DNA of 10,456 nt from Anaerobacillus sp. GTDB lineage: Bacteria; Bacillota; Bacilli; Bacillales_H; Anaerobacillaceae. The DNA lies in assembly GCA_007120055.1 (NCBI GenBank), contig SKOL01000753.1, positions 1 to 10,456 of the forward strand. The letters are read 5' to 3'. This document shows, piece after piece, positions 1-6,518 of this stretch; within the stretch, counting starts at the first letter, position 1, and each line of letters starts with the position of its first letter. The notes beneath the pieces were generated by a model, which saw nothing but the letters and a program-made list of their open reading frames with translations, was not told where the DNA came from and made no database searches. Both the position numbers and the translations under genes were made by a program.

Positions 1-602
1 TCATCTAGTTCTACGTATTTTAACGTATCACTTTCAAGGTCCTCATTTTTATAGGCATCATAGGCTAATACATTCATACCAAAGACTTGTGCAACACGTC
101 CAACAGCCTGACCGATCTTACCATACCCAATAATTCCAATATTTTTTCCTGCTAATTCAATTAGTGGATATTTCCAAAAACACCAATCAGGATTATTAGT
201 CCATGCCCCTTTTTTTACTTCTTCACTATGGTCCCAAACATGGTGGCACATTTCTAGTAATAAAGCAAACGTCAGTTGGGCAACTGCATCTGTTCCATAA
301 GTTGGGATATTCGTTACAACGATACCTTTTTCTTTAGCTGCTTTAGTATCAACAACATTATAGCCTGTTGCTAAAACACCAATATATTTTAGCTTGGGTA
401 GTTGATTTATAGTTTCTCTTGTAATCGGTGTTTTATTTGTAAAAACAACTTCTGCATCCGCAATTCTATCAATAACTTTATCTTGTTCTTCAACATTAAA
501 TGTTGTACGGTCATAAACAGTTAAGTCACCTAGTTTCTCCAAGTCTTTCCAAGATAAATCACCCGGGTTTAAAGTATACCCATCAAGTACTACTATTTTC
601 AT
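1..602 (-). CDS. D-2-hydroxyacid dehydrogenase, probable glycerate dehydrogenase/hydroxypyruvate reductase (3' end outside window)
   Basis: This cytoplasmic NAD(P)-dependent enzyme of the D-isomer-specific 2-hydroxyacid dehydrogenase family most likely interconverts hydroxypyruvate and D-glycerate, or reduces glyoxylate. The first 200 residues are in the window. The N-terminus MKIVVLDGYTLNPGDLSW is typical of bacterial glycerate dehydrogenases. It is followed by the substrate-domain stretch GVLATGYNVVD (residues 75-85) and the Rossmann motif GYGKIG (159-164). An Asp at 182, at the end of the second beta strand, favours NAD over NADP. The catalytic Arg, Glu and His lie beyond the window edge and cannot be checked. 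The ATG at 602 is preceded by TAAGGAGG at a 10-nt spacing, so the start is secure. It follows the glycerate kinase gene after 61 bp, and this pairing is the main reason to favour glycerate over lactate as substrate. Confidence 0.88.
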   Translation of the reverse strand, partial: MKIVVLDGYTLNPGDLSWKDLEKLGDLTVYDRTTFNVEEQDKVIDRIADAEVVFTNKTPITRETINQLPKLKYIGVLATGYNVVDTKAAKEKGIVVTNIPTYGTDAVAQLTFALLLEMCHHVWDHSEEVKKGAWTNNPDWCFWKYPLIELAGKNIGIIGYGKIGQAVGRVAQVFGMNVLAYDAYKNEDLESDTLKYVELD

Positions 603-612
603 GTTTGTTTTT

Positions 613-620
613 CCTCCTTA
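613..620 (-). promoter_or_regulatory. Strong ribosome binding site of the hydroxyacid dehydrogenase gene
   Basis: The minus strand reads TAAGGAGG, nearly the full anti-Shine-Dalgarno complement, 10 nt before the ATG at 602. The rest of the 61-bp gap to the glycerate kinase stop shows no terminator, which supports co-transcription. Confidence 0.75.
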
Positions 621-663
621 ATTTAACCTAAGAGTTCTAGCTATAACTTTAACAAAGTCTTTT

Positions 664-1806
664 TTATTTTTGGGAGTTTATTAGTTGATACATCCTCATA
701 ATTTGTTCCGTTCGGTCAACTACCCATTCCCGTGCATTTCTAACAGCATCGTTAAGCGTACATGGTCCTGGAACTAAGGAAAAAGCAGATACAACACCAA
801 TTTCATCCATTTCATTACTTTTTAACTCATTAATACCACAAAGTACTATAACAGGAACTTTCTCTCTATTTGCTACGTAACTCACTCCGGCTATTACCTT
901 ACCAGCTAATGTCTGACTGTCAAACTTCCCTTCACCTGTAATTACAATATCAGCGTCTTTAACTAACTCTTGAAGTTTAGTTACATTCATTGTAATGTCA
1001 ATACCACTGTTTACTTCTGCATTTAAAAAAGCAATCAATGCAGCTCCCATTCCACCAGCAGCTCCAGCCCCAGGGATGTCCAATACATTAACCCCTAATT
1101 GCTGATGTACAATTTGACCATAACTTTTTAGGGATTTATCTAGTAATTGAACTATTTCTGGAGTTGCACCTTTTTGTGGACCAAAAATATGTGAGGCACC
1201 ATTTGTGCCACATAATGGGTTAGTAACATCACTAGCAACTATAAATTTTGAAGATTTGATTCGATCATCAATGTTTGCTAAATCTATATATGACAGATCC
1301 TTTAGTGATTCAACGTTATCGTCAAGCTCTTCTTTATTATTATTAAAAAACTTTACACCTAGAGCTTTTAACATTCCAGTGCCACCATCATTCGTAGCAC
1401 TCCCGCCAAGTCCAATAATAAAACTTCTATATCCTCTATCAAGTGCATCCAAAATTAATTGCCCTGTTCCAAAACTACTAGTAATTAAGGGGTTTCTTTC
1501 ATCTTCAGTCAACAAAGGTAACCCAGAAGCTTGAGCCATCTCAATAATGGCTGTTTGCCCATCTCCTAAAACACCATAAGAGGCTTCTATTTCTCTACCT
1601 AATGGGTCATTTACTTTAATAGAAAGTACATTTCCATCAGTGGCATAAACTAAGTTTTCCATTGTACCTTCACCACCATCAGCCATTGGGACTTCAATTA
1701 CATCAGCATCAGAAAAAACCTTTTTTATACCTACAGTTATGGACGAACATAAATCTTTAGCTGAGATAGACCCTTTAAACGAATCTGGTGCAACTATTAC
1801 TCTCAT
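664..1806 (-). CDS. garK: Glycerate 2-kinase (GarK/GlxK family)
   Basis: The enzyme phosphorylates D-glycerate with ATP, giving 2-phosphoglycerate that enters lower glycolysis. The product is 380 residues, the usual family length. Family landmarks are the N-terminus MRVIVAPDSFKGS, PMADGGEGT (residues 40-48), the glycine-rich GLGGSATNDGGTG (132-144), GAGAAGGMGAAL (246-257) and the C-terminal ITGEGKFDSQTLAGK (289-303). The frame stays open 14 codons further upstream to an ATG at 1848. The start at 1806 is chosen because family homology begins exactly there and GGGAG lies 9 nt before it. The start is 4 bp after the stop of the RraA-like gene, so its ribosome binding site lies inside that gene's 3' end and the two are probably translationally coupled. 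Type I glycerate kinases yield 2-phosphoglycerate; that product is taken from family knowledge. Confidence 0.95.
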   Translation of the reverse strand: MRVIVAPDSFKGSISAKDLCSSITVGIKKVFSDADVIEVPMADGGEGTMENLVYATDGNVLSIKVNDPLGREIEASYGVLGDGQTAIIEMAQASGLPLLTEDERNPLITSSFGTGQLILDALDRGYRSFIIGLGGSATNDGGTGMLKALGVKFFNNNKEELDDNVESLKDLSYIDLANIDDRIKSSKFIVASDVTNPLCGTNGASHIFGPQKGATPEIVQLLDKSLKSYGQIVHQQLGVNVLDIPGAGAAGGMGAALIAFLNAEVNSGIDITMNVTKLQELVKDADIVITGEGKFDSQTLAGKVIAGVSYVANREKVPVIVLCGINELKSNEMDEIGVVSAFSLVPGPCTLNDAVRNAREWVVDRTEQIMRMYQLINSQK

Positions 1807-1810
1807 ATGT

Positions 1811-2488
1811 TCAAACTCCCTGACAACCTTTTTTTCGTAGTAAGTCATCTATCCAACTTCGGTCAATTGTGCCCTCTTCTATATCTACCATCATTTTTTT
1901 TTCCATTTCCATAGTTCCATAAACTCGTTCTTTAATTTCTGTGGCTTCTTCTAATGGCACAATTACGATTCCGTCCATGTCTGCTACAACAATATCCCCA
2001 GGATTTACAACTACACCAGCTAATTGGATAGGTACATTAATTTCACCTGGACCATCTTTATATGGACCGCGATGGCTTACTGCTTTGGCATACAGAGGAT
2101 AATTCATTTCTCTAATTTCCTTAGAGTCACGAATTGCACCATTTATTACAAATCCAGCTATTCCATTTTTTTGTGCAATTCTAACCATAATTTCACCCAT
2201 AATTGCATTTGTAACATCTCCTCCTGCATCTACTACTATTACATCCCCCGGCTCAGCCATATCAATAGCCTTATGAACAAGTAAATTATCACCTGGGCGT
2301 GTTTTAACTGTAAATGCCGAACCTACTAAAGTTCCATGTGTATGAATAGGGTGAATAGAAGAGTCAACACTATTTAATCTGTTCATATTATCAGATATAT
2401 GAGGGGTTACAAATGTACGATATTGATCAATTAACTCCTTTGGTGCTCTCTTTTCTAGAGGAAAAATACGAAATCCTATATTATTCAT
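1811..2488 (-). CDS. RraA-like class II pyruvate aldolase/oxaloacetate decarboxylase-type protein
   Basis: This 225-residue cytoplasmic protein belongs to the RraA/4-hydroxy-4-methyl-2-oxoglutarate aldolase fold, often mislabelled as an RNase E inhibitor or dimethylmenaquinone methyltransferase. Characterised aldolase members use a divalent metal to split 4-hydroxy-2-oxo acids to pyruvate, and some decarboxylate oxaloacetate. The motif GDVIVVDAGGDVTNAIMGE (residues 81-99) and the pair Arg120-Asp121 in NGAIRDS (116-122), which bind substrate and metal in aldolase members, are both present, so an active enzyme is likely. The C-terminal half has the usual GDIVVADMDGIVIVP (164-178). The ATG at 2488 has AAAAGGAG 9 nt upstream. 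It sits between an aldehyde dehydrogenase and a glycerate kinase, which points to carbon metabolism rather than RNA decay. The actual substrate is unknown. Confidence 0.9.
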   Translation of the reverse strand: MNNIGFRIFPLEKRAPKELIDQYRTFVTPHISDNMNRLNSVDSSIHPIHTHGTLVGSAFTVKTRPGDNLLVHKAIDMAEPGDVIVVDAGGDVTNAIMGEIMVRIAQKNGIAGFVINGAIRDSKEIREMNYPLYAKAVSHRGPYKDGPGEINVPIQLAGVVVNPGDIVVADMDGIVIVPLEEATEIKERVYGTMEMEKKMMVDIEEGTIDRSWIDDLLRKKGCQGV

Positions 2489-2515
2489 TAATATTGTCTC
2501 CTTTTTAATAAAGTT

Positions 2516-2556
2516 TTAAATCTAAAACCGGTTTCTGAAACCGGTTTTAGATTTAA
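2516..2556. repeat. Perfect 19-bp inverted repeat with 3-nt loop, containing two AAACCGGTTT palindromes
   Basis: Two 19-nt arms (2516-2534 and 2538-2556) are exact reverse complements around the loop CTG. The loop-proximal ten bases of each arm are themselves the palindrome AAACCGGTTT, at 2525-2534 and 2538-2547, with centres 13 bp apart. It lies in the 78-bp gap between the aldehyde dehydrogenase stop and the aldolase start. On the coding strand no T-run follows it directly (AAAACTTTATTAAAAAGG), so a classical terminator is doubtful. It could be an RNA processing or stabilising hairpin, or a double operator for a LacI-type repressor, whose sites often have a central CG. Confidence 0.85.
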
Positions 2557-2566
2557 GGAAAATTTT

Positions 2567-4027
2567 TTATTGATGTTGAATATACGTAACTTTTAACTCT
2601 GTATAAAAGTCTTTGTTGGTGCCACCGATTGAAAATGGTCCAAGCCCAGAGTTTTTCACTCCACCAAATGGCATATGCCCTTCACTAACAGTTCCATTAT
2701 TAATATGAATCATTCCAGACTCTACGTCTTCCATAAAGCGATAAGCCCAATTCATATTGTCCGTAAACACAGCTGCCGTTAAACCATATTCTGTATTATT
2801 ACTAATTTCAATTGCTTCCTCGATTGAAGAAACTCTAATAATTGTTAGAACAGGTCCAAAAATTTCTTCTTTTGCGACAACCATATCAGGAGTTACACCG
2901 GAAATTACAGTTGGCTCAAAATAATAGCCACTTTCATATTCGCCTTCAGTAAGGTTACGACCACCTAATAAAATATTGGCACCTTCCTTTTTAGCAATCT
3001 CCATATATTCATTTAGTGTGTTTCTTGCTCCCTCACTAACTATTGGTCCAATGTTAGTTTCTGAATTTAAACCATTACCTACTTTAAGATTTTCCACTTT
3101 TTCTATTAGATATTTTTCTAGCTCTTCAGCATGCTTATCAAGAACAATAACACGCTTTATAGCTGTGCAACGTTGACCAGCATTCCCGAAACATCCACCA
3201 ACAATTTGTGTAGCGGCACTTTCTAATTCTTTATAGTCCGCAACAACAACCGGATTATTTCCACCTAATTCCAATTGAACTTTTGTTAAGTTTTTGGAAG
3301 CAGTTTCATTTATACTACGCCCTACTTGCGTTGAACCAGTAAATGATACTCCTTTTACTAATGGGTGACTCACTAGAGCTTCTCCTACTTTTCTTCCATT
3401 ACCAAGTAGTAAGTTAACAGTCCCGGCAGGTACACCTGCTTCTTCTAATAATTCTGTAATAATAACAGAAGTTAGAGGAGAATCAGTTGCTGGCTTTAAT
3501 ACAACTGTACATCCACATACAAGAGCAGGTACAACTTTTCTTAGTGGTGTTAATACCGGGAAATTCCATGGAGTAATTGCAGCGACGACACCAATTGGTA
3601 CTCGTACAGACATGTTAATAACTCCTCGACGATCACTTGGTAAAGTTATTCCATCAAGTCTAACAGCTTCACCTGCAACAAAACGCATTTCACTTACTCC
3701 ACGGGTAACTTCTGTTAAAGCTTCAGTTAAAGGTTTTCCTTGCTCTTGTGTAAGTGCTTTAGCTAATCGCTCTTTATTTTGATCTAATAACTCAATAAAG
3801 CGATAAATATAGGAAGCTCTTTCAGATGCTGGAACCTTTCTCCATGTTTGAAAAGCATTATGTGCACTTTGAACGGCATCATTTACATCTTCTTCATTAG
3901 CTAAAGGAAACTTACCTACTATTTCATTTTTGTCTGCAGGGTTAGTAACCTCGTAAACTTCATTTTTTTCTACCCATGAACCATTAATAAAATTTTTATA
4001 GATTTTATTTTCTGTTTTAATACTCAC
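2567..4027 (-). CDS. NAD(P)-dependent aldehyde dehydrogenase (ALDH superfamily)
   Basis: The enzyme oxidises an aldehyde to a carboxylic acid in the cytoplasm. Counting from the GTG at 4027 the product is 486 residues, the family norm. All catalytic elements are present: Asn155 in the PWNF oxyanion motif, FTGST (229-233) in the cofactor fold, Glu253 in LELGG, nucleophile Cys287 in GNAGQRC, and Glu388 with Phe390 in EEIFGP. The GQRCTAIKR context resembles both non-phosphorylating glyceraldehyde-3-phosphate dehydrogenases and 2-oxoglutarate-semialdehyde/succinate-semialdehyde/glycolaldehyde types, so the substrate cannot be set from sequence. An in-frame ATG at 4045 would add six residues but lacks a ribosome binding site. 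GGGAG lies 7 nt before the GTG, so the GTG is preferred. It follows the alcohol dehydrogenase gene by 32 bp (14 bp from the ATG) and probably works with it or on the aldolase product. Confidence 0.93.
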   Translation of the reverse strand: MSIKTENKIYKNFINGSWVEKNEVYEVTNPADKNEIVGKFPLANEEDVNDAVQSAHNAFQTWRKVPASERASYIYRFIELLDQNKERLAKALTQEQGKPLTEALTEVTRGVSEMRFVAGEAVRLDGITLPSDRRGVINMSVRVPIGVVAAITPWNFPVLTPLRKVVPALVCGCTVVLKPATDSPLTSVIITELLEEAGVPAGTVNLLLGNGRKVGEALVSHPLVKGVSFTGSTQVGRSINETASKNLTKVQLELGGNNPVVVADYKELESAATQIVGGCFGNAGQRCTAIKRVIVLDKHAEELEKYLIEKVENLKVGNGLNSETNIGPIVSEGARNTLNEYMEIAKKEGANILLGGRNLTEGEYESGYYFEPTVISGVTPDMVVAKEEIFGPVLTIIRVSSIEEAIEISNNTEYGLTAAVFTDNMNWAYRFMEDVESGMIHINNGTVSEGHMPFGGVKNSGLGPFSIGGTNKDFYTELKVTYIQHQ

Positions 4028-4034
4028 AATACCA

Positions 4035-4039
4035 CTCCC
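4035..4039 (-). promoter_or_regulatory. Ribosome binding site that favours the GTG start of the aldehyde dehydrogenase
   Basis: The minus strand reads GGGAG seven nucleotides before the GTG at 4027. It falls inside the short extension that would be coding if the ATG at 4045 were used. Upstream of that ATG the bases are only AT-rich (TTAAACATAAATT) with no Shine-Dalgarno match. Confidence 0.55.
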
Positions 4040-4059
4040 ATTCATAATTTATGTTTAAT

Positions 4060-5223
4060 TTAAATAGATTTTCTGACAATCTCTTTTAGATCCTCTAATG
4101 ATGGTTTTCGAGGATTAACAAGTACATTATCACTACCAATAGCACCTTCGGCAATATAGTCAAGGTCATCTTCTGTTACTCCAAACTCTCTTAAACCTAC
4201 AGGTATACCTACATCTTGGCTTAACTTTCTAACTGCTTTAACTGATAACTCTGCTGCTTCGATTAAAGATAAGCCTTCCGTTTTTTCTCCAAAAATTTCT
4301 GCTAGTTCTTTAAATTTCTCAAGATTTCCAATTAAGTTAAACTCCATAACTTGCGGAAGCAATATAGCATTAGCAATTCCATGTGGCACTTTAAACTTTC
4401 CGCCTAGAGGCATACATAATGCATGAGCTAGACCTAGCCTTGTAGGGTTAAATGCTGTTGCAGCAATTGTACTAGCAAGTAACAGGTCGTAACGTGCCTC
4501 TACATTATCTCCTTGATGAACTGCTTTTCGAAGGCTTTTTGATATAAGTCTAATACTTTCACGAGATAGGGTTTCAGAAATTGGTTGTGTTGCCTTGTTT
4601 ACAAAAGATTCTAAGGCATGAGTTAGCGCATCAATTCCTGTTGCTGCAGTCATAGATCCCGGTAAACTTAATGTTAAATTCGGATCACATAGGGCTATAG
4701 TTGGTGCAACCTCCCTACCACCAATTCCAAATTTCCGATTGTTTTCTTTATCAGAAATAACAGTCCATATAGTCACTTCACTACCCGTGCCCGAAGTTGT
4801 AGGGATACAAATTGTAGGTAGCGCACCGTTTTTCACATTATTTAGCCCAGCATAATCGATAATATCCCCTTCATTAGTAGCCATAACAGCTACAGCCTTA
4901 GCAGCGTCAAGTGCACTTCCCCCACCTACACCCACAATGATGTCAGCATTAAATTCTTTCACTTTGTCTGTAGCTTTTTTAATAGTCTTTACATCAGGCT
5001 CTCTTTCAATATCCCAAAATGTATCAAAAACTATTTCACTATCGTCAAGACAAACTGTTACTTTATCTAATATTCCTACATCCTTTACACCAGGATCAGA
5101 AATAACTAATACTCTTTTACCTTCCAATTCTTTGACTTTCTCTGAAAGTTGTTGAATTGAATTCAATCCAAATACAATTTCTGTTGGTAATTCGTAACTA
5201 AAAACTCGGCTTAATAAATTCAA
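4060..5223 (-). CDS. Iron-containing alcohol dehydrogenase (group III)
   Basis: This cytoplasmic NAD(P)-dependent dehydrogenase interconverts an alcohol and an aldehyde or ketone. It is 387 residues, typical of the family. The nucleotide-binding GGGSALDAAKA (100-110), the PTTSGTGSEVT signature (141-151) and all four expected metal ligands, Asp198, His202, His267 and His281, are visible in TGIDALTHALESF and GLAHALCMPLGGKFKVPHG, so it should be active with Fe(II). The start is a TTG at 5223: no ATG lies nearby, family homology begins within a few residues, and AGGAGAGG is 10 nt upstream. It begins 21 bp after the Ldh2-type gene and is followed closely by an aldehyde dehydrogenase. Relatives include lactaldehyde reductase, 1,3-propanediol and 4-hydroxybutyrate dehydrogenases; the true substrate is not known. 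Confidence 0.93.
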   Translation of the reverse strand: MNLLSRVFSYELPTEIVFGLNSIQQLSEKVKELEGKRVLVISDPGVKDVGILDKVTVCLDDSEIVFDTFWDIEREPDVKTIKKATDKVKEFNADIIVGVGGGSALDAAKAVAVMATNEGDIIDYAGLNNVKNGALPTICIPTTSGTGSEVTIWTVISDKENNRKFGIGGREVAPTIALCDPNLTLSLPGSMTAATGIDALTHALESFVNKATQPISETLSRESIRLISKSLRKAVHQGDNVEARYDLLLASTIAATAFNPTRLGLAHALCMPLGGKFKVPHGIANAILLPQVMEFNLIGNLEKFKELAEIFGEKTEGLSLIEAAELSVKAVRKLSQDVGIPVGLREFGVTEDDLDYIAEGAIGSDNVLVNPRKPSLEDLKEIVRKSI

Positions 5224-5233
5224 TTTTTTTACA

Positions 5234-5241
5234 CCTCTCCT
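5234..5241 (-). promoter_or_regulatory. Ribosome binding site supporting the TTG start of the alcohol dehydrogenase
   Basis: The minus strand reads AGGAGAGG ten nucleotides before the TTG at 5223. It occupies most of the 21-bp gap after the Ldh2-type stop codon, so the two genes are almost certainly on one transcript. Confidence 0.65.
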
Positions 5242-5244
5242 AAT

Positions 5245-6297
5245 TTAAAGTGTTTTGAAGGCTTCTATATCTACCCCAACCTCTAATCCTACCTCTTTAA
5301 TAGACTCATACACCTCCTGACCAAGATTAATTCCATTTTGAAGCCTTTCTTTTTCTATATTTAGTTCTATTTCACCTGGTAAGAATATCTCATCAACACC
5401 TTCAGCCTTTGGTGCAGATTTAATCTCGTCTATCATCATGTCCACTCTCTCTTTAAATTGATCAGCTGACATAAAACGATTAATATCTATTAGTTGAAAG
5501 AAATGACCTACATTTTGAGACTTGTCAAAATCACCGTAAATGTTATTTACGTGTGGTCCAAACCCGGCACCAGTCAACACTCCACTCATTACGTCGATCA
5601 TTAACGAAATCGCGTAACCTTTAGGTCCTCCAAATGGTAATACAGACCCTTCTAGCGCTTCCTTAGCATTTGTTGTTGGCCGTCCTTGTTTATCAATTGC
5701 CCATCCTAAAGGAATATCTTCCCCTTTTGCTTCAGAGGAAATAATTTTCCCTCTCGCAACAACACTTGTGGCCATATCAAAAATTATAGGTGTATTTTTG
5801 CCCGCCGGCACACCAAATGCATACGGATTTGTTCCAAAGTAAGGTTCTAAACCACCCCAAGGGGCCATAGTTGATGGGGCGTTTGACATTGCATAGGCAA
5901 TTAAATCATTTTTTACCGCTTGCTCAATAAAATAAGCCCCTGTTCCAAAATGAGTAGAATGTTTAACACCTATATAAACGGCCCCATTTTTTTTAGCCTT
6001 TTCCATTCCTAGTTCAATTGCCTTCGATCCAACTATTTGTCCCATACCATTATTGCCATCTAATAAAAGTGTTGATTCACTTTCATCAATCACTTTTACA
6101 TTAGGATTGGGGTTAACGGCACCTGACTTTAGCCGTTCAACGTATATTGGGATCCTAGTTACTCCATGAGAATCGACGCCACGAAGATTTGCTGAAACTA
6201 AGCTATCAGCAACGATTTCACTATTCTGTTGGGTTAAACCAGCAGATTTAAAAACATCGCTAACAAAAGCTTTTAAGTGTTCTGGTTTTATGTGCAT
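5245..6297 (-). CDS. Malate/L-lactate dehydrogenase-type oxidoreductase (Ldh2 family)
   Basis: This NAD(P)-dependent dehydrogenase belongs to the family that holds malate, L-lactate, L-sulfolactate, ureidoglycolate and 2,3-diketogulonate enzymes. It has a fold unlike the classical lactate dehydrogenases and acts on 2-hydroxy acids or reduces 2-oxo acids. The 350 residues match the family length. Landmarks are RGVDSHGV (39-46) with conserved His44, HSTHFGTGAY (113-122) with His116, YFGTNPYAFGVPA (153-165), the nucleotide-site segment KGEDIPLGWAID (191-202) and GGPKGYAISLMIDVMSG (223-239). The ATG at 6297 has AAGGAGAGG about 7 nt upstream. As the first enzyme gene after the TRAP transporter it is the best candidate to oxidise the imported hydroxy acid. 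Substrate assignment from sequence is not possible. Confidence 0.93.
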   Translation of the reverse strand: MHIKPEHLKAFVSDVFKSAGLTQQNSEIVADSLVSANLRGVDSHGVTRIPIYVERLKSGAVNPNPNVKVIDESESTLLLDGNNGMGQIVGSKAIELGMEKAKKNGAVYIGVKHSTHFGTGAYFIEQAVKNDLIAYAMSNAPSTMAPWGGLEPYFGTNPYAFGVPAGKNTPIIFDMATSVVARGKIISSEAKGEDIPLGWAIDKQGRPTTNAKEALEGSVLPFGGPKGYAISLMIDVMSGVLTGAGFGPHVNNIYGDFDKSQNVGHFFQLIDINRFMSADQFKERVDMMIDEIKSAPKAEGVDEIFLPGEIELNIEKERLQNGINLGQEVYESIKEVGLEVGVDIEAFKTL

Positions 6298-6518
6298 AAA
6301 ATTCCTCTCCTTATCTTGTTTAAGCTGTTACCTGTATTGATACTCAAATATATATAGCTAACAAGGAATAAAAAATATCGCTTAAAATATAGTGTCTTCC
6401 AAAACTAATTTATAGAAAGCCTAGTCTAATGACATACAAACAATAAATTTATATCAGTATTCTTAACTTTCTATTAAATTAGTATCTTTATTCCTCTCCA
6501 AGACTATTTCATTAATTA
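6298..6518 (-). other. 221-bp AT-rich intergenic region, longest in the window, with dyad symmetry
   Basis: This is the widest gap, between dctM and the Ldh2-type gene. No open frame of note is present on either strand. A near-perfect inverted repeat links 6407-6419 (AATTTATAGAAAG) with 6467-6480 (CTTTCTATTAAATT), with one unpaired base. A weaker one links CTTGTTTAAGCT (about 6317-6328) with AGCTAACAAG (about 6357-6366). No GC-rich terminator and no convincing -35/-10 pair are seen. It may hold an internal promoter or an mRNA processing structure separating transporter from enzymes, but this is inference. Confidence 0.4.

Noticed and set aside
1205..1534. Open frame on the plus strand opposite the glycerate kinase, and similar plus-strand frames at 2024-2284, 2976-3176, 4937-5155, 6778-7023 and 7438-7896
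   Set aside because: All lie antisense within well-supported genes, have low-complexity or composition-driven translations and no recognisable domain.
1807..1848. N-terminal extension of the glycerate kinase to an ATG at 1848
   Set aside because: It overlaps the aldolase coding end, has no family similarity, and a ribosome binding site is correctly placed for the ATG at 1806 where family homology begins.
2535..2550. CcpA-type cre site at CTGAAACCGGTTTTAG
   Set aside because: It has the central CG but mismatches the outer consensus positions, and the bases are better explained by the larger perfect dyad.
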